Of a DNA stretch of 50,157 nucleotides, positions 7,454 through 16,258 are shown in pieces. The notes beneath the pieces are model-generated. The model ran no database searches, was not told the origin of the DNA, and saw only the letters and a list, made by a program, of their open reading frames with translations. A program made the translations under genes and the position numbers. Within the stretch, counting starts at the first letter, position 1; the number at the start of each line of letters is the position of its first letter. Source of the DNA: UBA5862 sp002408105 (GTDB taxonomy: Bacteria; Pseudomonadota; Gammaproteobacteria; Pseudomonadales; UBA5862); contig JAXHVB010000097.1 of the NCBI GenBank assembly GCA_034189125.1, positions 1-50,157 on the forward strand, in the 5' to 3' direction.

Positions 7454-9256
7454 ATGTCGGAAATTGAACAGCAACAATCCCGCATCAAACTGCTCATCGC
7501 CTTGGGACGCGAGCAGGGCTTTTTGACCTATGCAGAGGTCAACGACCACCTGCCTGAAGACATTTCGGATCCGGATCAGGTCGAAGAGATCATTCAAATG
7601 ATCAACGACATGGGGATCCAGGTGTTCGAAGAGACACCGGACTCCGACACCCTAATGATGAGTGAAGGTGGATCGGCGGACGACATTGCCGCGGCGGAAG
7701 CGGCTGCAGCCCTGGCGGCCGTGGAAACCGAAGCCGGGCGCACCACGGACCCCGTGCGCATGTACATGCGAGAAATGGGTACCGTGGAGCTGCTCACCCG
7801 TGAGGGTGAAATCGTGATCGCCAAACGCATCGAGGAAGGCATTCGCGAACTCATGGCGGCCATGGCGCATTACCCAGAAATTGTTCGCACGGTGCTCAAT
7901 GCCTACGACCGTGCGGATGCTGGTGAGGCCAAACTCACCGAAGTGATGATCGGGTACCTGGACCCTGTCGATGCCCTGCCGGCGGCAGCCAACAAGGCAG
8001 ACAGCAGCAGTGACAGCGACGACGATGAAGAAACCGACAACGGACCAGACCCCATCGAAGCCGCGCGTCGCTTCAACGAAATTCGCAAGCTCCAGCGCAA
8101 GGCCGATACCGCCCTCAAGAAGCACGGTCGGGGGTCTGCGCAGGCCGACAAGGCCCTCAACGATCTGGGCGAAGCGTTCAAGTTCATCAAGCTGGCGCCG
8201 AGGTGTTTCGATCCGCTGTTGGAGGGCGTGCGCAGTACCTTGACCCAGGTGCGCGCCCTTGAGCGCGAAATCATGAATCTGTGCGTGCGCCAGGCCACCT
8301 TGCCTCGGCGGGACTTCATTGCCAGCTTCCCCGGCAACGAAACCAATCCCCAGTGGATCGACTCCCTCATCCCGACAGTCAGCAAGACCCGCGCCAAGGG
8401 CCTGCAGCAGGTACAGCCCGAGGTCCAACGGTTGCAACGTGCGCTTGCCCAAATTGAGGAAGAGGTTGGCATCACTGTCAGCGAGATCAAGGAAATCAAC
8501 CGCCGCATGTCGATCGGCGAGGCCCGTGCACGGCGTGCGAAAAAGGAAATGGTCGAAGCCAACCTGCGTCTGGTGATTTCAATCGCGAAGAAGTACACCA
8601 ACAGAGGCCTCCAGTTTCTCGACCTCATCCAGGAAGGCAACATCGGTTTGATGAAAGCGGTGGACAAGTTCGAATACCGCCGTGGTTACAAGTTTTCCAC
8701 CTACGCAACTTGGTGGATTCGCCAGGCCATCACCCGTTCCATTGCGGACCAGGCTCGGACCATTCGCATCCCCGTGCACATGATCGAAACCATCAACAAG
8801 CTGAACCGCATTTCGCGGCAGATGCTTCAGGAGATGGGCCGCGAACCCACTCCGGAAGAGTTGGGTGAGCGCATGGAAATGCCGGAAGATAAGGTCCGCA
8901 AGGTGCTTAAGATCGCCAAGGAGCCGATTTCCATGGAGACCCCCATCGGGGACGATGAGGACTCACACCTCGGCGATTTCATTGAAGACACTACGATCGA
9001 CCTGCCGATCGAAGCCGCCACATCCGAGAGCCTTCGCGAGGCGACCCGGTCCGTGCTATCCGGATTGACCGCCCGCGAAGCCAAGGTGTTGCGGATGCGC
9101 TTCGGGATCGACATGAACACCGACCACACCCTCGAGGAAGTGGGCAAACAGTTCGACGTGACCCGTGAGCGGATTCGGCAAATTGAAGCCAAGGCGCTGC
9201 GCAAGCTGCGTCACCCCACCCGTTCGGACCACCTGCGCAGCTTCATTGACGAATAG
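7454..9256 (+). CDS. rpoD: RNA polymerase primary sigma factor (sigma-70)
   Basis: Directs core RNA polymerase to housekeeping promoters. The 600-residue product has region 1.1 (about 1-80, SRIKLLIALGREQGFLTYAE), region 1.2 with DPVRMYMREMG, the acidic non-conserved insert typical of proteobacterial RpoD, and region 2 with NLRLVISIAKKYTNRG, LDLIQEGNIGLMKAVDKF and YATWWIRQAI. Region 3 carries GDDEDSHLGDFI, and region 4.2 has TLEEVGKQFDVTRERIRQIE. ATG 7454 follows AGGTG at a good distance and matches the family start. It is the last protein gene of the rpsU-dnaG-rpoD operon, followed 72 bases later by a tRNA gene. Confidence 0.99.
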   Translation: MSEIEQQQSRIKLLIALGREQGFLTYAEVNDHLPEDISDPDQVEEIIQMINDMGIQVFEETPDSDTLMMSEGGSADDIAAAEAAAALAAVETEAGRTTDPVRMYMREMGTVELLTREGEIVIAKRIEEGIRELMAAMAHYPEIVRTVLNAYDRADAGEAKLTEVMIGYLDPVDALPAAANKADSSSDSDDDEETDNGPDPIEAARRFNEIRKLQRKADTALKKHGRGSAQADKALNDLGEAFKFIKLAPRCFDPLLEGVRSTLTQVRALEREIMNLCVRQATLPRRDFIASFPGNETNPQWIDSLIPTVSKTRAKGLQQVQPEVQRLQRALAQIEEEVGITVSEIKEINRRMSIGEARARRAKKEMVEANLRLVISIAKKYTNRGLQFLDLIQEGNIGLMKAVDKFEYRRGYKFSTYATWWIRQAITRSIADQARTIRIPVHMIETINKLNRISRQMLQEMGREPTPEELGERMEMPEDKVRKVLKIAKEPISMETPIGDDEDSHLGDFIEDTTIDLPIEAATSESLREATRSVLSGLTAREAKVLRMRFGIDMNTDHTLEEVGKQFDVTRERIRQIEAKALRKLRHPTRSDHLRSFIDE

Positions 9257-9328
9257 CGCCGGCCCCCGGCAGGATCAGAGGTGGCGCGTGGGGTGGCGCC
9301 CCTCTAGCGAAGGTTGCATGCTCCGTAG

Positions 9329-9405
<77 letters not shown>

Positions 9406-9520
9406 TGTTCCGCTTGCCACCGTCGTGGCAGCGCTCCAATACCGATTGCCAACCCAGAGGCTCCTGAGGCCCAGCCTCCCGGGCACACCGAGGAAGCGCC
9501 TGGCGCGAGGGGTGGCGGGC

Positions 9521-10315
9521 TCAGACGGCAACGGGCGCCGCAATGTGCGGGTGGGGCTCGTAATCGAGTATTTCGAAATCCTCAAAGCGGTAATCGAACA
9601 AGCTTGGCGGGCGCCGGTGCAGCCGCAAACGGGGCAGTGCCCGCGGCTCGCGTGCCAGCTGCTGACGGGCTTGATCGATGTGATTGAGGTAGAGGTGGAC
9701 GTCGCCACCGGTCCAGACGAAATCCCCCACTTCAAGGCCGGTTTGCTGGGCCACCATGTGGGTGAGCAGCGCGTAGCTGGCAATGTTGAAAGGGACGCCG
9801 AGGAACGTATCGCAACTGCGCTGATAGAGCTGGCACGATAGTCGGCCATCTGCCACGTAGAACTGAAACAGCAAATGGCAGGGAGGCAGCGCCATTTCGC
9901 TCAGCGCTCCGACATTCCATGCGCTCACGACCATGCGCCTCGAATCCGGGGTGCGGCGAAGAGACTCCAACACTTGGCTCAACTGATCGATGGTGGAGCC
10001 ATCGGCCTTGGGCCAGGCACGCCACTGCGTGCCGTAGATTGGCCCAAGGTCGCCGTTCGAATCGGCCCATTCGTCCCAGATGCTCACGTTGTTGGCGTGC
10101 AAATAGGCGGTGTTGCTGTCGCCACTTAAGAACCACAGCAACTCGTGAATGATGGAGCGCAGGTGCAGCTTTTTGGTTGTCAGCAACGGAAAGCCAGCGC
10201 CGAGGTCAAACCGCAGCTGGCGGCCGAACACTGAACGGGTGCCAGTGCCAGTGCGGTCTTCTTTTAGGGTGCCGTTCCTGAGGATGTCCTCAAGCAAATC
10301 CAGGTATTGGCGCAT
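9521..10315 (-). CDS. thyA: Thymidylate synthase
   Basis: Makes dTMP from dUMP using methylene-tetrahydrofolate. The 264-residue product equals the length of E. coli ThyA. It shows RTGTGTRSVFG, the folate/dUMP-binding LLTTKKLHLRSIIHELLWFL, the catalytic Cys146 in LPPCHLLFQFYV, QRSCDTFLGVPFNIASYALL, and GDVHLYLNHIDQ. Last gene of a minus-strand run TauE/SafE-lgt-thyA; lgt and thyA are 8 bases apart, an arrangement also found in Pseudomonas and E. coli (lgt-thyA). Confidence 0.99.
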   Translation of the reverse strand: MRQYLDLLEDILRNGTLKEDRTGTGTRSVFGRQLRFDLGAGFPLLTTKKLHLRSIIHELLWFLSGDSNTAYLHANNVSIWDEWADSNGDLGPIYGTQWRAWPKADGSTIDQLSQVLESLRRTPDSRRMVVSAWNVGALSEMALPPCHLLFQFYVADGRLSCQLYQRSCDTFLGVPFNIASYALLTHMVAQQTGLEVGDFVWTGGDVHLYLNHIDQARQQLAREPRALPRLRLHRRPPSLFDYRFEDFEILDYEPHPHIAAPVAV

Positions 10316-10323
10316 GGTGGGGC

Positions 10324-11121
10324 CTAGGCTGCGGTGCGGTGGTGATTCCGGTATGCCAGCACCACAAGCAAGATGCCGGCAAGGACCATGGGGGTGGAAA
10401 GCAACTGCCCACGGGTGATGGACCCAAACAGGTCAAACCCAATGTGGGCGTCGGGCTGGCGAAACAGTTCCACCAGCAGGCGCTGAAGCCCGTAGCCCAG
10501 CAGGAGCGCCCCTGAGACCGCCATGCGCGGCCGCGGCTTGGCGGAGAACCACCACAGCACCGCGAACAGCAACACGCCTTCAAGCGCCGCTTGGTAGAGC
10601 TGAGAGGGGTGGCGCACCAGTTGCTCGGGGTCCGTGGGGAACACCATCCCCCAGGGGGCCGAGGTTTCGCGTCCCCAGAGCTCCCCGCCGATGAAATTGC
10701 CGATGCGGCCGAGGCCAAGCCCTGGAGGCACCAGGGGCGCCACGAAGTCGGTGAGGTCGAACCAGCGGCATCCCAACTTGCGGGCGTACGCCAGCAGTGC
10801 CACCGCAACGCCGATCAAGCCGCCATGAAATGCCATGCCTCCTTCCCAGACGGCGAACAGCCACAGCGGATCTTCTAGAAAACGCGGGAAGTTGTACAGC
10901 AGCACATAACCCGCGCGCCCGCCGAGGATCACGCCGGCGGCCACGTAAAACAGCAGGTCTCCAACCTGATCGGGCTGCAGTGGTGCGTCGGTGCGGCGCG
11001 CTCGGCGGCGGCCCAGCCACCAGCCGATCAGGAATCCGCCGAGGTACATGAGTCCGTACCAATGGATTTTCAGCGGTCCCAGCTTGATCGCGACTGGGTC
11101 GATGCGCGGGTAGGCGATCAT
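10324..11121 (-). CDS. lgt: Prolipoprotein diacylglyceryl transferase
   Basis: Inner-membrane enzyme that transfers diacylglycerol from phosphatidylglycerol to the lipobox cysteine of prolipoproteins. The 265-residue product has about seven hydrophobic helices, HWYGLMYLGGF near the N-terminus, the essential HGG in MAFHGGLIG (H99), and the Lgt signature GRIGNFIGGELWGR (about 138-151). I start at the ATG at 11121 because MIAYPRIDPVAI aligns with the family; an in-frame upstream extension carries no homology. Cotranscribed with thyA downstream. Confidence 0.97.
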   Translation of the reverse strand: MIAYPRIDPVAIKLGPLKIHWYGLMYLGGFLIGWWLGRRRARRTDAPLQPDQVGDLLFYVAAGVILGGRAGYVLLYNFPRFLEDPLWLFAVWEGGMAFHGGLIGVAVALLAYARKLGCRWFDLTDFVAPLVPPGLGLGRIGNFIGGELWGRETSAPWGMVFPTDPEQLVRHPSQLYQAALEGVLLFAVLWWFSAKPRPRMAVSGALLLGYGLQRLLVELFRQPDAHIGFDLFGSITRGQLLSTPMVLAGILLVVLAYRNHHRTAA

Positions 11122-11146
11122 GACATGGATGGCAACTTGTTGGCCC

Positions 11147-11929
11147 TCAAAAAATGAACTGTGCACCGATGGCCAGCAACAGCACCCCGAAGGCTTGTTT
11201 CAGTCGTGGGGGTGACAGGTGGTGGGCGAGGCGGGCCCCATGGCGCGCGAAGTAGGTGCTGGTCAGGGCAATGCCCAGCACCGCCGGCCAGTAGACAAAT
11301 CCGCTGCTGTACGCTGGCAGTCCGGTCCGACCCCAGCCTTCGAGCAGGTAGGTCAGGGCACCAATCATGGCGATCGGCAAGCCGCAGGCTGCTGAGGTGG
11401 CCACCGCCTGCTGCATCCGTACATTGCACCAACTCAGAAAGGGTACAGTCAAAGAGCCGCCGCCAATGCCGAACAGCGCCGATAGGTAGCCAACACCACC
11501 ACCCACCGAGGCGAGGCCGAAGGTGCCAGGCAGCTGGCGTGAGGGTTTGGGCTGCAGCGCCAACACCATCTGTGCGCCCACGACGAGGCAAAATACGCCG
11601 ATCAGCATTTGCAGCGTGGCACCAGAGAGCCGGCCAGCGGTCTGCACTCCAAGCCAGACGCCCACACAAAGGCCAGGTGCGAAGCGGCGAAACAGCTCCC
11701 AGCGCACGGCGCCGTGGCGGTGGTGTGAGCGCACCGAGCTGATCGATGTCACCACAATGGTGGCGAGGGAACTGCCCACCGCCAGGTGGGTCAACAGGCC
11801 TTCACTGAGGCCTTGCAGGCGAAACACATGGATCAGGGTAGGGACGATGATCAACCCGCCGCCGATGCCGAACAGGCCAGCGAGGAGGCCCGCGACAGCG
11901 CCTACAGCGAGAAACAGAACAAGGGTCAT
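11147..11929 (-). CDS. TauE/SafE (TSUP) family membrane permease
   Basis: A 260-residue integral membrane protein with about eight hydrophobic helices and two internal repeats, each beginning with the hallmark GLFGIGGG-type motif (LAGLFGIGGGLIIVP near the start and SALFGIGGGSLTVP in the second half). TSUP members export or import sulfite, sulfoacetate, taurine-derived sulfonates or other organic anions. The substrate cannot be told here. Start ATG 11929 has GGAG about 10 bases upstream. It is first in the TSUP-lgt-thyA run, an order I recall from Pseudomonas, and is divergent from the NRDE gene. Confidence 0.93.
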   Translation of the reverse strand: MTLVLFLAVGAVAGLLAGLFGIGGGLIIVPTLIHVFRLQGLSEGLLTHLAVGSSLATIVVTSISSVRSHHRHGAVRWELFRRFAPGLCVGVWLGVQTAGRLSGATLQMLIGVFCLVVGAQMVLALQPKPSRQLPGTFGLASVGGGVGYLSALFGIGGGSLTVPFLSWCNVRMQQAVATSAACGLPIAMIGALTYLLEGWGRTGLPAYSSGFVYWPAVLGIALTSTYFARHGARLAHHLSPPRLKQAFGVLLLAIGAQFIF

Positions 11930-12009
11930 GCCAGGGGCTCCACGGTGGAGCGCCATTATCCCGAACCTGGGGCCTTTGTTAAACTCGGGCACGCAGCCGG
12001 GGGGTAACC

Positions 12010-12801
12010 ATGTGTTTGATCTTGTTTGCAGTTCAGCGCTCTGTCGAGCAACCGCTGGTGGTGGCCGCAAACAGGGATGAATTTTATGCCCGCCCCACCG
12101 AAGCTGCGCGATTTTGGGGCCCGTCCCCTCGCCTGCTGGCGGGACGCGACCAGCAGGGTGGTGGAACCTGGCTGGGGGTGGATGCAAGCGGCCGCTTTGC
12201 TGCGGTTACCAATGTGCGCAGCGCCGAACCGCGGCCGGCGGGGTTGCGCTCCCGCGGCGCCCTGCCCAGGGATTTCTTGGCTGGCTGCACGGGTCCGGAA
12301 GGCTATCTGAGGCAGGTGGCCGCGCGTGCGGAAGAATACGCTGGCTTTAACCTGCTCGTTGGTGACTCCGAAACGCTCTGGTACTTCTCCAACCGGGGTG
12401 AGGGGCCGCGCCAGCTGGAGCCTGGGGTCTACGGCGTAAGCAACGCCACCCTGAATGTGGCCTGGCCGAAGGTCCTGCGCGGCAAGGCCCGGCTGGACGA
12501 GCACCTGCAGCGGGGCGGGTCAATGCCGAGCCTGCTGAAGCTGTTGCGCGACGGTGCGCCCGAGGGTCCGCCAGGGGTGGGCCGCGCGCCCAACCTCGAT
12601 CGCATCGAGTCCTGTGGGTTTCTGGTCAGTGCTGACTACGGCACGCGCGCCAGCACCGTGGTCAGCTTTGGCCGCAACGGACGGGTCGAGTTCGTGGAGC
12701 AAGGCTATGGGGCCTGGGGCGTGCCCGGCGGGACGCGCCGCTTTGTGGTGACGTTTCGTCGATCCGGGGTGCAGCATGACAACAGGCCGGACGCCGACTA
12801 G
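12010..12801 (+). CDS. NRDE family protein (TANGO2-like)
   Basis: A 263-residue protein whose N-terminal Cys2 and the NRDE tetrad (residues 20-23, in VVAANRDEFYARP) define the NRDE/TANGO2 family. Further family marks are GGTWLGVDASGRFAAVTNVR, FNLLVGD, GVYGVSNATL and TRASTVV near the C-terminus. Bacterial members are poorly characterised; an Ntn-hydrolase-like fold with the N-terminal Cys as nucleophile is suspected, and eukaryotic TANGO2 has been linked to haem or lipid handling. Its stop codon overlaps the rppH stop on the other strand by three bases (CTAG). Confidence 0.9.
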   Translation: MCLILFAVQRSVEQPLVVAANRDEFYARPTEAARFWGPSPRLLAGRDQQGGGTWLGVDASGRFAAVTNVRSAEPRPAGLRSRGALPRDFLAGCTGPEGYLRQVAARAEEYAGFNLLVGDSETLWYFSNRGEGPRQLEPGVYGVSNATLNVAWPKVLRGKARLDEHLQRGGSMPSLLKLLRDGAPEGPPGVGRAPNLDRIESCGFLVSADYGTRASTVVSFGRNGRVEFVEQGYGAWGVPGGTRRFVVTFRRSGVQHDNRPDAD

Positions 12802-13361
12802 CGGTTGCTGCGCTGCTCGGTGCGGATGTGCTGCCAAAGGGGGCTGCTCAGTTCATCCAGGGCCGAGCGGTACACCTCGCGCTTGAAATCCACCACCCGA
12901 CTCAAGGGGTACCAGTAGCTCACCCATCGCCAGTGGTCGAACTCAGGACGGGGCCCGTGGTCGACCTGTACCGAGGCATCCTCGGCGCGCATCCGCAGCA
13001 AGAACCACTTTTGCTTTTGCCCAACGAATTTTTGCCGGTGGTTGCGAATCAGGCGGTCTGGGATCCGGTACCTCAGCCAACGGCGCGTGCAGGCAATGAC
13101 CTCCACGTCACCGGATTCGAGCCCAACCTCCTCGTACAACTCACGATAGAGGGCTTCTTCGGGATTTTCTCCATGCTGGATGCCGCCCTGCGGAAACTGC
13201 CACGATTGCTGGCCCAGGCGGCGGGCCCAGAAAAGTTGTCCACGGGGGTTGGCGATGATAATGCCGACATTGGGGCGAAAACCCTGGGAATCGAGCTCGG
13301 CGTCACTGCGCCGGGGCGGGCGTCTTTCTCGTGCCTTGGGCCTGTTGCAAGTGGTTTCCAT
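12798..13361 (-). CDS. rppH: RNA pyrophosphohydrolase (Nudix)
   Basis: Removes pyrophosphate from the 5' end of mRNAs to start RNase E-dependent decay. The 187-residue product contains FRPNVGIII, WQFPQGGIQ and a complete Nudix box, GGIQHGE then seven residues then RELYEEVGL, followed by RRWLRYRIP and GQKQKWFLLR as in E. coli RppH. The N-terminus is about 20 residues longer than usual (rich in Arg/Pro before DSQGFRPNVG). No in-frame ATG lies closer to the conserved part, so the long form or a non-ATG start is used. Divergent from the HAD phosphatase, as in Pseudomonas, but the ptsP gene that I recall there is missing. Confidence 0.95.
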   Translation of the reverse strand: METTCNRPKARERRPPRRSDAELDSQGFRPNVGIIIANPRGQLFWARRLGQQSWQFPQGGIQHGENPEEALYRELYEEVGLESGDVEVIACTRRWLRYRIPDRLIRNHRQKFVGQKQKWFLLRMRAEDASVQVDHGPRPEFDHWRWVSYWYPLSRVVDFKREVYRSALDELSSPLWQHIRTEQRSNR

Positions 13362-13402
13362 AACTCGCTAATGTGGCTGTTTTTGCTGGAGAATTCAAGC
13401 GG

Positions 13403-14098
13403 ATGCCACTCGCCATATTCGACCTGGACAACACCCTGATCGCAGGTGACAGTGACCATGCGTGGGGCGAATTTTTGGTCTCTCGAGGGGTGGTCGATGT
13501 CGCCCGCTACCGCAGTGCTAACGACGCCTTCTACGCCGCCTATCAGGCGGGCAGGCTCGATATCTATGCCTACCAGCGCTTCGTGCTCGAGCCCATTGTG
13601 GCGATGGGAATGGAGCGGGCACAAAGCCTGCGCGCCGAATTCGTCGAGGCCTGCATTCGTCCGCTGGTGCTTCCAGCGGCGCTTGATCTGGTGGCGCGCC
13701 ACCGCGCCGCCGGTGACACGCTGCTGATCGTTACCGCAACCAACCGCTTCATCGCCGAACCCATCGCCGAGTTGTTCGCCGTTGATCACCTCCTGGCCAC
13801 CGACCCGGAAGAGGCAGATGGTGGCTACACCGGGGAAATTGCGGGAGAGCCCTGCTACCAGGGTGGCAAGGTGGTCCGATTGCGGGCCTGGTCCGAGGCG
13901 CAGCGGATGAGCCTGGACGGGGCTTCGTTTTACAGTGACTCCCACAACGACCTGCCCTTGCTGGGGCTGGTGGACCGGCCTGTTGCGGTAGATCCCGATG
14001 AGCGCCTGCGCCAACATGCGGACGGGGCGGGGTGGCCCATCTGCAGCCTGCGCGGTGGCGATGCGGCGAGCTTCTCCAGCCCCGCGGCCTCGGTCTGA
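13403..14098 (+). CDS. HAD-IB family phosphatase (SerB-like)
   Basis: A 231-residue haloacid-dehalogenase phosphatase. Motif I is FDLDNTLIAGD (nucleophile Asp plus general acid Asp), motif II the Thr in LLIVTATN, the Lys is in GGKVVRLRAW, and motif III is YSDSHNDLPLL. The HAD-IB subfamily includes phosphoserine phosphatase-like enzymes; the true substrate is unknown. A separate full SerB is encoded at 44.7 kb, so this is not the main phosphoserine phosphatase. Start ATG 13403 has TGGAG upstream. The pairing with divergent rppH is conserved in Pseudomonas-like genomes. Confidence 0.92.
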   Translation: MPLAIFDLDNTLIAGDSDHAWGEFLVSRGVVDVARYRSANDAFYAAYQAGRLDIYAYQRFVLEPIVAMGMERAQSLRAEFVEACIRPLVLPAALDLVARHRAAGDTLLIVTATNRFIAEPIAELFAVDHLLATDPEEADGGYTGEIAGEPCYQGGKVVRLRAWSEAQRMSLDGASFYSDSHNDLPLLGLVDRPVAVDPDERLRQHADGAGWPICSLRGGDAASFSSPAASV

Positions 14099-14114
14099 GC
14101 GCTGGGGTGCCTGC

Positions 14115-14717
14115 ATGTCCGAACGTCGAGACAGCTCAGACGATGCGCCGGAAAGCCTTGATGCGCTGCTGGATGCTCTGAGCGAAGCCGGCGATGAGGA
14201 CGGCGAGGTGGCCCTGGGCGACATCCTGCAGGCCGTGGGTGGACGCAGCTTCACTCCGGTTGTTCTCGCGGTTGCGGTGCTTCTGATTTCGCCGATCTCG
14301 GGGGTTCCTGGGGTGCCGACGGTCGCGGCTGCGGTGCTTTTGGTGATTGCTGCCCAGGCGCTGGCGCGGCGTGACCACCTGTGGTTTCCAGGGGTCCTGC
14401 TGCGCCGCAAGATCTCTCACGAGCGGTACCTCAATGGCATCCACTGGTTGCGCCGTCCCTGCGGCTGGGTTGACCGCCACTCCCATCCGCGCCTGCAGGC
14501 GCTGGTCCGTGGACCGGGCGGGACCGTCTCCTGGCTGTGCTGCGGGTTGATTCCCGTTTCTTGGCCGGTATTGGAGCTGTTGCCGATGTTTACGTCGCTC
14601 GGTGCGGTTGCGATCGCGCTCATCGCCTTCGGATTGCTGGCCGGGGACGGGCTCTATGCAGCCCTCGGGTACTCGCTCACCGGGGCGGTGGTCGCACTGG
14701 TGCTGTGGATTGCCTGA
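14115..14717 (+). CDS. ExoD family exopolysaccharide-synthesis-related membrane protein
   Basis: A 200-residue membrane protein with an acidic N-terminal 45 residues followed by four or five hydrophobic segments. It includes LLISPISGVPGVPTVAAAVLLVIAAQ, then RDHLWFP, LRRKISHERYLNGIHWLRRPCGWVD and two C-terminal helices, the pattern of ExoD proteins. ExoD was named for a Sinorhizobium exopolysaccharide/alkali-sensitivity phenotype; the biochemical role is unclear. It follows the HAD phosphatase by 16 bases and is probably cotranscribed. Confidence 0.88.
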   Translation: MSERRDSSDDAPESLDALLDALSEAGDEDGEVALGDILQAVGGRSFTPVVLAVAVLLISPISGVPGVPTVAAAVLLVIAAQALARRDHLWFPGVLLRRKISHERYLNGIHWLRRPCGWVDRHSHPRLQALVRGPGGTVSWLCCGLIPVSWPVLELLPMFTSLGAVAIALIAFGLLAGDGLYAALGYSLTGAVVALVLWIA

Positions 14718-14727
14718 GCATTCGTAG

Positions 14728-14743
14728 GGCCCTCTGGAGGGCC
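14728..14743. terminator. Inverted repeat between convergent exoD-like and gcvPB genes
   Basis: GGCCCTC (14728-14734) and GAGGGCC (14737-14743) are perfect complements around two bases, in the 53-base gap between two convergent genes. There is no strong T-run on either side, so it would be a weak or factor-assisted bidirectional terminator. Position is the main argument. Confidence 0.45.
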
Positions 14744-14770
14744 GCCACGGGGCCTTTGTCGACAGAGGGG

Positions 14771-16255
14771 TTAGGCCATTGGTGGGTCGCCACGCCATAC
14801 CAGGTCGGGGTTTCGGGCCGCGCTGACTTCGTCGAGGCGCCCGATGGGCATGGTGTGGGGCGCCTGGTGCAAACGGTCCGGGTGTGCTTCGGCTTCACGC
14901 CGGGTTGCCTGCATGGCCGCAACGAATGCATCCAGGGTCGCGAGGTCTTCGGTTTCGGTCGGCTCGATCAGGAGACACTCGGGGATTAGCAGTGGGAAGT
15001 GGACCGTCGGGGCATGGACGCCATGGTCCAGAAGCCGTTTGGCGAAGTCGGTCGCCCCAACCCCCCATTCGCGCGCTTCGCGTTGCAGGGTGATGATGAA
15101 CTCGTGGCTCGCACGGCGCTGGGGGAAGGCCAGTTGAAACCCGGCGTCTTCCAGCGCCCGGGCCAGGTAGTTGGCGTTGAGCGTCGCGTACTCGGCCACG
15201 CGCAACAGCCCGTCGCGCCCAAGCAACAGTGCGTAGGCCAGAGCGCGCAGCAATATGCCGATGTTGCCGCCAAATGCCGACAGGGTTCCGATGCTGTGTG
15301 GGGATTCGGCCTTGTCCGCCCAGCGGTAGTGCAGACTGTCATCTGCCGTGCGGTCCTCCACCACCAAAGGCCGTGGCAAGAACGGCAACAGCCGCTCGTT
15401 CACCCCCACAGGTCCCGCCCCTGGCCCACCACCTCCATGGGGGGTGGCAAAGGTCTTGTGCAGGTTCATGTGAATCACGTCGAACCCCATGTCCCCGGGT
15501 CGCACCTTGCCTAGGATGGCGTTTAGGTTGGCGCCGTCGTAGTACAGCAGCCCGCCCGCGCCGTGAATGGTGTCGGCGATGGCGCGGATCTGGGTTTCGA
15601 ACACACCGCAGGTCGAGGGGTTGGTCATCATCAGGCCAGCGGTGTGAGGGCCAACGGCCTGCTGCAGGGCTTCCAGGTCTACATCGCCGCCGCTGGTCAC
15701 TGGGATTTCCCGCACACGGTAGCCGCACATGCTGGCGGTGGCTGGGTTGGTGCCATGGGCGGCGGTGGGGATCAGAATCTCCTTGCGTTCGTGGTCGCCA
15801 CGGGCTTCGTGGTAGGCACGGATCATGGCAATGCCGGCGAACTCGCCCTGGGCGCCGGCCATCGGTGCGAGGGAAACGCCGCGCATTCCGGTCACTTCTT
15901 CCAGGATGGCCTGCAGTCGGTGCAGGCAGCCGAGAACCCCCTGGCTCAGCGCGGGCGGTGCCAACGGGTGGCGCTGCAAAAAACCCGGTTGCGACGCCGC
16001 GCGGTGCGCCCCTCTGGGGTTGTACTTCATGGTGCACGAGCCCAAGGGGTAAAAGTGCGTGTCGATGGAGAAATTGCGCTGCGACAGCCGTGTGTAGTGG
16101 CGCACGACCTGCAACTCCGACAGGTGGGGAAGCGCAGGGGGGGTGCGGCGGCGCAATTCGCCCGGCAGGTCGTCAAGTGCTTCGGCGGGTGTCTGAGGCC
16201 ACTGGGCGCGCGCGCCGCGGCCCTCGGTGCTGAGTTCGAAAATCAGTTTGGACAT
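14771..16255 (-). CDS. gcvPB: Glycine dehydrogenase (decarboxylating) subunit 2
   Basis: Catalytic PLP-binding half of the split glycine-cleavage P-protein; decarboxylates glycine and passes the aminomethyl group to lipoyl-GcvH. The 494-residue product has FYPLGSCTMKYNP, AHGTNPATASMCGY, the PLP-binding Lys267 in HMNLHKTFATPHGGGGPG, and EFIITLQRE near the end, all typical of the C-terminal half of GcvP. Start ATG is 3 bases after the gcvPA stop, with GGAG inside gcvPA. Last gene of the long ygfB-pepP-ubi-gcv run. Confidence 0.97.
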   Translation of the reverse strand: MSKLIFELSTEGRGARAQWPQTPAEALDDLPGELRRRTPPALPHLSELQVVRHYTRLSQRNFSIDTHFYPLGSCTMKYNPRGAHRAASQPGFLQRHPLAPPALSQGVLGCLHRLQAILEEVTGMRGVSLAPMAGAQGEFAGIAMIRAYHEARGDHERKEILIPTAAHGTNPATASMCGYRVREIPVTSGGDVDLEALQQAVGPHTAGLMMTNPSTCGVFETQIRAIADTIHGAGGLLYYDGANLNAILGKVRPGDMGFDVIHMNLHKTFATPHGGGGPGAGPVGVNERLLPFLPRPLVVEDRTADDSLHYRWADKAESPHSIGTLSAFGGNIGILLRALAYALLLGRDGLLRVAEYATLNANYLARALEDAGFQLAFPQRRASHEFIITLQREAREWGVGATDFAKRLLDHGVHAPTVHFPLLIPECLLIEPTETEDLATLDAFVAAMQATRREAEAHPDRLHQAPHTMPIGRLDEVSAARNPDLVWRGDPPMA

Positions 16256-16258
16256 GGC

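Noticed and set aside
9257..9328. Intrinsic terminator between rpoD and the tRNA
   Set aside because: GC-rich repeats such as GGGG...CCCC are present, but there is no T-run and the tRNA is probably cotranscribed.
13073..14410. 445-codon antisense frame across rppH, HAD phosphatase and the ExoD-like gene
   Set aside because: Overlaps three recognised genes and has no domain of its own.
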